From: Thermoflexus sp042408815 | GTDB taxonomy: Bacteria > Chloroflexota > Anaerolineae > Thermoflexales > Thermoflexaceae | Assembly (NCBI RefSeq): GCF_042408815.1 | Contig: NZ_JBHOQR010000022.1 | Span: 1-18,218, forward strand | DNA length: 18,218 bases | Reading direction: 5' to 3' | Part shown: positions 12,415 to 18,218 of the stretch, one piece after another | Layout of the letters: every line of letters starts with the position of its first letter | Position numbering within the stretch: the first letter of the stretch is position 1 | Position numbers and translations under genes: made by a program | Notes under the pieces: generated by a model | Database searches by the model: none | Seen by the model: only the letters and a program-made list of their open reading frames with translations | What the model was told of the DNA's origin: nothing

Positions 12415-14769
12415 ATGGCGACGCGCTATTTCGGTGTGGCGATGAAACGGCGGGAGGATCCGCGCTTCATCACGGGGCGCGGCACCTATGTGGATGATCT
12501 TACCCTTCCTGGCCTGGTCTACGCGGCGATGGTGCGCAGCCCGTATGCCCATGCCCGGATCAAAGCCATCCATACGGAGAAAGCGCTCCGGCATCCGGGG
12601 GTGATCGCCGTATTCACCGGAAAGGACATGGTGGATAGCGGGGTGAAATCTCTCCCCTGCGGCTGGCTGCTTCCCGGGATGAAGCTGCCCCCGCATTACC
12701 CGATGGCCGTGGACAAGGTCCGCCACGTGGGGGAGATCGTGGCGGTGGTGATCGCCCAGGATCGCTACACGGCGGAGGACGCGGCAGAGTTGGTTGAGGT
12801 GGAGTATGAGGTGCTCCCCGCGGTGGCCGACGGGGCCAAGGCCCTGCAACCGGGCGCCCCCACTGTCCATGACGAGGCCCCTGATAACATCTGCTTCCGC
12901 TGGTCCATCGGCGATCGGGAGAAGACCGACGAGGCCTTCCGCCGGGCCCATCAGACGGTGAAGGTGGCGTTGATCAACCAGCGCCTGATCCCCAATGCCA
13001 TCGAGCCCCGGGCGGCGATGGCCCAGTATAACCCAGCCACCGATGAATACACCCTCTGGGTCACCAGCCAGAACCCTCATGTCCACCGGCTGCTCATGGC
13101 CGCCTTCGTCCTGGGCATCCCCGAGCACAAGCTCCGAGTGATCTCCCCGGATGTGGGCGGCGGCTTCGGCAGCAAGATCTTCGTCTACCCGGAGGAGACC
13201 ATCGTCACCTGGGCGGCCAAACAGGTGGGCCGGCCGGTGAAGTGGACTGCACGGCGGCGGGAGAGTTTTGTGAGCGACGCCCACGGCCGCGACCACATCA
13301 CCGAGGCGGAGCTGGCGGTGGATGAAAAGGGGAAGATCCTGGGGATGCGGGTGAAGACCATCGCCAACCTGGGGGCGTATCTCTCCACCTTCGCCCCAGC
13401 CATTCCCACCTATCTCTATGGCACCCTACTCTCCGGCCAGTATGAGATCCCCGCGATTTACTGCGAGGTGACCGGGGTCTTCACGAACACCACCCCCGTG
13501 GACGCCTACCGGGGGGCCGGGCGGCCGGAGGCCACCTATGTGGTGGAGCGGCTGATGGATCTGATGGCCCGAGAGCGGGGGGAGGACCCTGCGGAGTTCC
13601 GGCGGAAGAATTTCATCCCGCCGGACAAGTTCCCCTATCCAACCCCGGTGGCCCTCCAGTATGACAGCGGCAACTATGAGGGCGCCCTGAACAAGGCGCT
13701 GGAGGCTATCAACTATAAGGAGCTGCGCCGGCAGCAAGAGGAACTCCGCAAGCAGGGCCGCTATATCGGCATCGGCTTCTCCTGCTACATCGAGGCCTGC
13801 GGCATCGCCCCCTCTCAGGTCGTGGGTTCCCTGGGCGCCCAGGCCGGCCTCTGGGAGAGCGCCCTGGTCCGGGTGCACCCCACCGGAAAGGTGACCGTTT
13901 ACACCGGCTCCCACGCCCACGGCCAGGGCCACGAGACGGCCTTCGCCCAGATCGTGGCCGACGAGCTGGGCATCCCCATCGAGGACGTGGAGATCGTCCA
14001 CGGGGATACAGGGAGCGTTCCCTTCGGGATGGGCACTTACGGCAGCCGCAGCGCCCCGGTGGGGGGCAGCGCCATCGTCCTAAGCCTCCAGAAGATTAAA
14101 GAGAAGGCCCGCAAGATCGCCGCCCACCTCCTGGAGGCCGCCGAGGAGGACGTGGTCTTCGAGGACGGCAAGTTCTACGTGAAGGGCGTGCCCGACCGCT
14201 TCAAGACCTTCCAGGAGGTCGCCCTCCAGGCTTATCTCGCCCATAACTACCCACCGGGCCTGGAGCCGGGGCTGGAGGCCTCCTCGTTTTATGATCCCAA
14301 GAACTTCACCTTCCCCTTCGGAACCCACATCTGTGTGGTGGAGGTGGACCCGGAGACGGGGAAGGTGAAGATCCTGCGCTACGTGGCGGTGGACGACGCC
14401 GGTCGCATTATCAACCCGCTGATTGCTGAGGGGCAGGTCCACGGGGGCATCGCCCAGGGGATCGGCCAGGCGCTGCTGGAAGGGGCGATCTACGAGGAGA
14501 ACGCGCAGCTCCTCTCGGCCTCCCTGCTGGACTACGCCCTCCCGCGGGCCGATGACCTGCCCGCCTTTGAGATCGACCACACCGTGACGCCGTGCCCGCA
14601 CAACCCGCTGGGGGTGAAGGGCATCGGCGAGACCGGCACCATCGCAGCGACCGCAGCCGTGGTCAACGCAGTGATGGACGCCCTGGCGCCCTTCGGAATC
14701 CGCCACATCGACATGCCGCTCACCCCGGAGAAGATCTGGCGGGCCATCCAGGCTGCCCGCACCGCATGA
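12415..14769 (+). CDS. coxL: Molybdenum hydroxylase large subunit, form-II CoxL-like
   Basis: The protein has 784 residues, typical of the family. The start is the ATG at 12415, six bases after AAAGGAGG; the frame is open further upstream but overlaps coxS. Molybdopterin-binding motifs include GGGFGSK (248-254), the active-site loop AYRGAGR (364-370) and the catalytic glutamate E739 in GIGETG. Form-I CO dehydrogenase has AYxCSFR with a cysteine that binds copper. Here that cysteine is absent, so this is form II (BMS). Some form-II enzymes have been linked to CO oxidation, but others act on aromatic or N-heterocyclic substrates, so the true substrate is open. Molybdenum bound as molybdopterin cytosine dinucleotide is assumed from the family. 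Together with coxS and coxM it should form a cytoplasmic, membrane-associated complex. Confidence 0.93.
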   Translation: MATRYFGVAMKRREDPRFITGRGTYVDDLTLPGLVYAAMVRSPYAHARIKAIHTEKALRHPGVIAVFTGKDMVDSGVKSLPCGWLLPGMKLPPHYPMAVDKVRHVGEIVAVVIAQDRYTAEDAAELVEVEYEVLPAVADGAKALQPGAPTVHDEAPDNICFRWSIGDREKTDEAFRRAHQTVKVALINQRLIPNAIEPRAAMAQYNPATDEYTLWVTSQNPHVHRLLMAAFVLGIPEHKLRVISPDVGGGFGSKIFVYPEETIVTWAAKQVGRPVKWTARRRESFVSDAHGRDHITEAELAVDEKGKILGMRVKTIANLGAYLSTFAPAIPTYLYGTLLSGQYEIPAIYCEVTGVFTNTTPVDAYRGAGRPEATYVVERLMDLMARERGEDPAEFRRKNFIPPDKFPYPTPVALQYDSGNYEGALNKALEAINYKELRRQQEELRKQGRYIGIGFSCYIEACGIAPSQVVGSLGAQAGLWESALVRVHPTGKVTVYTGSHAHGQGHETAFAQIVADELGIPIEDVEIVHGDTGSVPFGMGTYGSRSAPVGGSAIVLSLQKIKEKARKIAAHLLEAAEEDVVFEDGKFYVKGVPDRFKTFQEVALQAYLAHNYPPGLEPGLEASSFYDPKNFTFPFGTHICVVEVDPETGKVKILRYVAVDDAGRIINPLIAEGQVHGGIAQGIGQALLEGAIYEENAQLLSASLLDYALPRADDLPAFEIDHTVTPCPHNPLGVKGIGETGTIAATAAVVNAVMDALAPFGIRHIDMPLTPEKIWRAIQAARTA

Positions 14770-14836
14770 ACGACACCGGGGGAGGAGCTTTCAGGCCCCT
14801 TCCCACCCGCTGACCTGAACCGGAGAGGAGGGGACA

Positions 14837-15697
14837 ATGTATCCGGCGTCCTTTGAATACTACCGGGCGAGCACCCTGCAGGAGGCCTTGAACCTTCTGC
14901 GGCAACATCCGGAGGCGAAGGTGCTGGCCGGCGGGCATTCCCTGATCCCCCTGATGAAGCTGCGTCTGGCGAGCCCGCCGGCGCTGGTGGATATCGGGCG
15001 CGTGGCCGAACTGAAAGGGATCCGGCGGACCGACGGCATGGTGGTCATTGGGGCATTGACCACTCATCGAGAAGTGGAGTTCTCAGAGGAGCTGAAGCAG
15101 TGGTGTCCACTCCTCCCAGAGGTGGCCGCCCACATCGGGGATCCCGCCGTGCGCAATATGGGCACCATCGGCGGAAGCCTCGCCCACGCTGACCCGGCCG
15201 CGGATTACCCCGCAGCCATGCTGGCCCTGGGGGCGACGATCCATGCCGTGGGCCCCAATGGGGAGCGGACGATCGCCGCCGATGATTTCTTCGTGGGAAT
15301 GCTCACCACGGCCCTCCAGCCCGGCGAGATCCTCACCGAGGTCCACGTGCCGGTTCTGGGCCAAGGCACCGGTTGGGCTTATGAGAAGTTCCCCCACCCA
15401 GCCTCCCGATACGCGGTGGTCGGGGTCGCCGTAGTGATCCGGGTGGAAAACGGGGTCTGCCGGGAGGCCCGGATCGGAATCACCGGCGCAGCCCCCAAGG
15501 CCTTTCGGGCCACGAGCGTGGAGCAGGCGCTGGTCCGCCGGCGGCTGGACGAGGCCACAGTGCGCGCGGCGACCGAGAACATGGTGAGCCCGGAGGGCTT
15601 GCTCAGCGATCCCTTCGCCTCGGCTGCCTACCGGGCCCATCTGTGCGCCGTCCTCACCCGGCGGGCTCTGCTCCGGGCTGCCGGACGGGCGGCATAG
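14837..15697 (+). CDS. coxM: Molybdenum hydroxylase FAD-binding subunit (CoxM-like)
   Basis: The 286-residue protein has the two FAD-contact motifs of this family: AGGHSLIPLMKLRL (31-44) and NMGTIGGSLAHADPAADYP (108-126). The C-terminal third is the CO-dehydrogenase flavoprotein domain (GITGAAPKAFRA, then the A-V-V repeats). It receives electrons from CoxS and passes them on, probably to the quinone pool or another acceptor. The start follows AGAGGAGGGG by three bases, 67 bases after the coxL stop. It is the last gene of the G-S-L-M unit and is followed by a strong terminator. Confidence 0.94.
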   Translation: MYPASFEYYRASTLQEALNLLRQHPEAKVLAGGHSLIPLMKLRLASPPALVDIGRVAELKGIRRTDGMVVIGALTTHREVEFSEELKQWCPLLPEVAAHIGDPAVRNMGTIGGSLAHADPAADYPAAMLALGATIHAVGPNGERTIAADDFFVGMLTTALQPGEILTEVHVPVLGQGTGWAYEKFPHPASRYAVVGVAVVIRVENGVCREARIGITGAAPKAFRATSVEQALVRRRLDEATVRAATENMVSPEGLLSDPFASAAYRAHLCAVLTRRALLRAAGRAA

Positions 15698-15736
15698 AGC
15701 GCCCGGTCCTCCACCTGGGATCGTAGAGGGATTCCC

Positions 15737-15784
15737 CCGGGGGATGGGGGTGCTGATCGCGCTCCCCATCCCCCGGATTGTTTT
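15737..15784 (+). terminator. Intrinsic terminator after coxM
   Basis: CCGGGGGATGGGG (15737-15749) and CCCCATCCCCCGG (15764-15776) form a perfect 13-bp stem with a 14-base loop, followed by ATTGTTTT. It starts 40 bases past the coxM stop. It should end the G-S-L-M transcript before coxD. Confidence 0.85.
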
Positions 15785-15880
15785 CCTTAGCGCGAAGCCT
15801 CACGCCCGGTTCCCCCGGGGCTCTGGGAGCTGGATAGACCCCTCATCCCTTGGGGGTTTCCGAGGGATGTCATGGATTCG

Positions 15881-15889
15881 TGTTAAAAT
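15881..15889 (+). promoter_or_regulatory. Candidate extended -10 promoter of coxDE
   Basis: TGTTAAAAT fits an extended -10 element (TGn directly before TAAAAT). No good -35 lies at 17 bases. It is the best candidate after the terminator and gives a leader of about 95 bases before the chosen coxD start. Confidence 0.4.
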
Positions 15890-15990
15890 GATTTGGCTCT
15901 GAGAGAGAACATGTGGGGCTGACCCTCCGGATCCCCTCTCGGGAACGCGGAGGGAGAGGCAAGGGATTCCTGTCATCTGTGGAGGCAGCG

Positions 15991-16908
15991 GTGTTCCCCC
16001 GCTCCATTGATGAAGTGCTGGAGGCCTTGAAGGCGCATCGTTATATCGCCGATCGCGGGCTGGCGACGGCCATCTTCCTGGCCCTGCGCCTGGGCCGCCC
16101 CCTCTTCCTGGAGGGCGAGCCCGGCGTCGGCAAAACGGAAGTCGCCAAGGTCCTGGCAGGTCTGCTGCAGACCGATCTGATCCGCCTCCAGTGCTACGAA
16201 GGGCTCGATGTCCACAGCGCGGTCTACGAGTGGGATTACGCCCGCCAGATCCTCCAGATCCGAATGCTGGAGGCCTCCGGGGAGCGAGACGAGGTCCGCA
16301 TCCGTCAGCAGATCTTCAGCCCTGCCTTCCTGATCAAACGGCCGCTCCTTCAAGCCCTGGAGGCCAAAAACGGCCGCCCCTCGGTGCTCCTCATCGATGA
16401 GCTGGACCGGGCCGACGAGGAGTTCGAGGCCTTCCTCCTGGAGCTCCTCTCCGACTGGCAGATCACCATCCCCGAGATCGGAACGGTGCGGGCGGAGCAG
16501 CCGCCTGTGGTGGTGATTACCTCGAACCGGACGCGGGAGATCCATGACGCCCTCAAACGGCGCTGCCTCTATTTCTGGATCGATTATCCGTCCTTCGAGA
16601 AGGAAATCCAGATCGTGCGGGCTCGGATCCCGGACGCCCCCGAGCGCCTGACCCGGCAGATCGTGGCCTTCGTGCAGGAGCTCCGACGGCTGGACCTCTA
16701 TAAACTGCCCGGAGTGGCGGAGACCCTGGATTGGACGGCGGCCCTGCTGGCCCTGGATCAGACGGAACTGGATGCGGCCGTGATCGATGAGACGCTGGGG
16801 GTGCTGCTGAAATATCAGGATGATGTGCTCAAGGTGCGCGGGGAGATTGCTCAAGACCTCCTGACGAAGGCCCTCCTGCGAGCCGAAATGTCCTCGGGGG
16901 ATCATTGA
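15991..16908 (+). CDS. coxD: MoxR-family AAA+ ATPase (CoxD-like)
   Basis: The protein has 305 residues from the GTG at 15991. This start is chosen over an upstream GTG at 15913 because GGAGG (15981-15985) lies five bases before it and the family N-terminus, FPRSIDEVLEAL, begins here. Walker A is GEPGVGKT (42-49) and Walker B LLIDELDRADEEFE (133-146), followed by the sensor-1 region VVVITSNRTREIHDALKRR. CoxD is an AAA+ chaperone reported in A. carboxidovorans to take part in maturation of the Cu/Mo-S site. In form-II loci the same protein is probably needed for general cofactor or complex maturation. It forms an operon with the VWA protein, as MoxR and VWA proteins usually do. Confidence 0.9.
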   Translation: MFPRSIDEVLEALKAHRYIADRGLATAIFLALRLGRPLFLEGEPGVGKTEVAKVLAGLLQTDLIRLQCYEGLDVHSAVYEWDYARQILQIRMLEASGERDEVRIRQQIFSPAFLIKRPLLQALEAKNGRPSVLLIDELDRADEEFEAFLLELLSDWQITIPEIGTVRAEQPPVVVITSNRTREIHDALKRRCLYFWIDYPSFEKEIQIVRARIPDAPERLTRQIVAFVQELRRLDLYKLPGVAETLDWTAALLALDQTELDAAVIDETLGVLLKYQDDVLKVRGEIAQDLLTKALLRAEMSSGDH

Positions 16909-16942
16909 TATTGAAAGGGATCTTCCTCCGCTAGGAATAGAG

Positions 16943-18160
16943 ATGTCTGGCCATTTGCTGGATCATCTGGTCCGCTTCGGACGCACGCTGCGAGCGGCTG
17001 GGATCCCCATCACCCCCGGCCAGATCATAGCCCTGGTGCGGGCGCTGGAATGGATCCCCCTGGGCGATCGTGAGGCCTTTTATCACGCGGCCCGCTGTAC
17101 CCTGATCTGCCGCCGCGAGGACTTGGAGATCTTCGACCGGATCTTTGAATGGTTCTGGCGCAACCCCCTGATGGGGGGACAGTTGCCGCCCGGTCTTCTC
17201 TCCACTGCCCCCGGGCCGATCCGGCGGCGGGAGAACCGGCCCCGCCCAGCCGAGGTAGGCCACCCCCCATCCGGAGAGCCTCCCGCCGGCCACCCCGAGG
17301 CCCCGCCGGTGATCCTAACGGATCGGGCGATGACCTACAGCCCGGTGGAGCTCTTGCGGCGCAAACAATTCGAGCGCTTCTCGGAAGAGGAAATCCAGCT
17401 GGCCCGCCGGTTGATGGCCCGCCTGCGCTGGCGGATCTCCGAGCGGGAGACCCGGCGGCTGCGCCCGGGCCCGAAGGGGGAGCGGCTGGATCTCCGGCGG
17501 ACGGTGCGGCAGAGCATGCGCCACCACGGGGAATGGGTTCGACTGCTCTGGCGCACCCACAAGCCCAAGCCCCGACCGCTGGTCGTGCTGTGCGATATCA
17601 GCGGCTCCATGGAGCGCTATGCCCGAATGCTTCTCCATTTCCTCCACGCCCTAAGCCACACCCGACGCCACGTGGAGACGTTCGTCTTTGGCACCCGCCT
17701 CACCCGCATCACCCGCTGTTTGCGCCACCGGGATCTGGACGAGGCCCTGCGAGAGGTTGGCAAAACGGTGATGGACTGGTCCGGGGGAACCCGCATCGGG
17801 GAATGCCTGCACGTGTTCAATCGAGACTGGGCGCGGCGGGTGCTGGGCCGCGGGGCCGTAGTGATGATCATCAGCGACGGATGGGATCGGGGGGATGTAG
17901 AGCTCCTGCAGCGGGAAATGGAAAGGCTCCAGAAATCGTGCTATCGTTTGATCTGGCTGAACCCGCTGCTCGGGATCCCCGGATATCAGCCCCTGACCCG
18001 GGGGATGCAGGCCGCCCTACCCTATATTGATGATTTCCTGCCGGTACATAACCTGGCCAGCCTGGAGCAGCTGGCTACTCACCTGGAACGGCTGCCCGCC
18101 CGCCGCTCCGCCCGCCGGTCCGGGCTGGCCCGTTGGATCCCACCGGGGGAACCGGAATGA
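16943..18160 (+). CDS. coxE: VWA-domain protein (CoxE-like), MoxR partner
   Basis: The protein has 405 residues. Residues 1-70 (LVRFGRTLRAAGIPITPGQI and the helical segment after it) are the conserved CoxE N-terminal region. Residues about 85-125 are a proline-rich linker, and 130-205 are basic and helical. A von Willebrand A domain (213-370) has an intact MIDAS: D218, S220 and S222 (DISGS), T283 (GGTRIG) and D312 (SDGWDRG). It should bind a metal ion and work with the CoxD ATPase in enzyme maturation. No transmembrane segment is seen. The gap to coxD is 34 bases and the ribosome site is weak. It ends 21 bases before the next gene. Confidence 0.9.
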   Translation: MSGHLLDHLVRFGRTLRAAGIPITPGQIIALVRALEWIPLGDREAFYHAARCTLICRREDLEIFDRIFEWFWRNPLMGGQLPPGLLSTAPGPIRRRENRPRPAEVGHPPSGEPPAGHPEAPPVILTDRAMTYSPVELLRRKQFERFSEEEIQLARRLMARLRWRISERETRRLRPGPKGERLDLRRTVRQSMRHHGEWVRLLWRTHKPKPRPLVVLCDISGSMERYARMLLHFLHALSHTRRHVETFVFGTRLTRITRCLRHRDLDEALREVGKTVMDWSGGTRIGECLHVFNRDWARRVLGRGAVVMIISDGWDRGDVELLQREMERLQKSCYRLIWLNPLLGIPGYQPLTRGMQAALPYIDDFLPVHNLASLEQLATHLERLPARRSARRSGLARWIPPGEPE

Positions 18161-18181
18161 CCCCGATCCCGGGAGGCAACG

Positions 18182-18218
18182 ATGGCTATTCCACAGGAAA
18201 CGGAACACCGGTGGACCG
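18182..18218 (+). CDS. Start of a further gene after coxE, cut by window end
   Basis: An ATG with GGGAGG five bases upstream (18171-18176) opens the frame MAIPQETEHRWT and runs off the end. The spacing of 21 bases after the coxE stop suggests the same operon. Only 12 codons are visible, too few to name. In related loci accessory genes such as coxF or XdhC/CoxI types occur here, but nothing in the visible residues proves this. Confidence 0.55.
   Translation, partial: MAIPQETEHRWT

Noticed and set aside
12415..14769. Annotation of CoxL as a classical form-I Mo/Cu CO dehydrogenase
   Set aside because: The active-site loop reads AYRGAGR, not AYxCSFR, so the copper-binding cysteine is missing.
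15913..15990. Upstream GTG start for coxD
   Set aside because: No ribosome site precedes it and the extra residues (rich in R and G) do not fit the MoxR family N-terminus.
1..18218. CRISPR array, tRNA, rRNA or insertion sequence
   Set aside because: No regularly spaced direct repeats, no cloverleaf or rRNA-like sequence and no transposase frame were recognised by reading both strands.

Overview
The window is GC-rich and gene-dense. The gene content suggests a thermophilic member of the Chloroflexota, perhaps Thermoflexus- or Anaerolineae-like. That placement is an inference from the mix of a form-II CO-dehydrogenase-like cluster, a GH57 glucan enzyme, small winged-helix proteins and a decaying restriction locus. 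No rRNA or tRNA is present to test it.

Region 1 (about 1-3260) is a degraded defence locus. It holds the C-terminus of a type III-like DNA methyltransferase, an intact Mrr_N-like winged-helix protein, a 5' stub of a restriction (Res) gene, an intact PIN-domain toxin-antitoxin pair, and a second Res 5' end. The second Res copy has lost its helicase core and is frameshifted in a run of C. A protein of a family I cannot name follows, and then a convergent coiled-coil/winged-helix protein.

Region 2 (3257-4158) is about 900 bases with no convincing gene but several inverted repeats.

Region 3 (4159-6860, minus strand) is a compact phnD-phnC-phnE-type ABC importer operon. It has a recognisable promoter and a possible terminator, but no catabolic genes beside it. 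Region 4 (7080-11075, minus strand) holds a cytoplasmic GH57 glucanotransferase/amylase and a leucyl aminopeptidase. Each has its own sigma70-like promoter, and the two promoters share an 11-base match at the -35 element.

Region 5 (11299-18218, plus strand) is a molybdenum-hydroxylase (CO-dehydrogenase-like) locus. A near-perfect promoter precedes coxG-coxS-coxL-coxM, which ends at a strong intrinsic terminator. A second unit, coxD (MoxR AAA+ ATPase) and coxE (VWA protein), follows with the start of one more gene. CoxL carries AYRGAGR, so it belongs to the form-II/BMS group and its substrate is not certain to be CO. CoxS, CoxL and CoxM would form the 2Fe-2S, molybdopterin and FAD subunits. 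CoxG, CoxD and CoxE are the usual maturation or membrane-recruitment factors.
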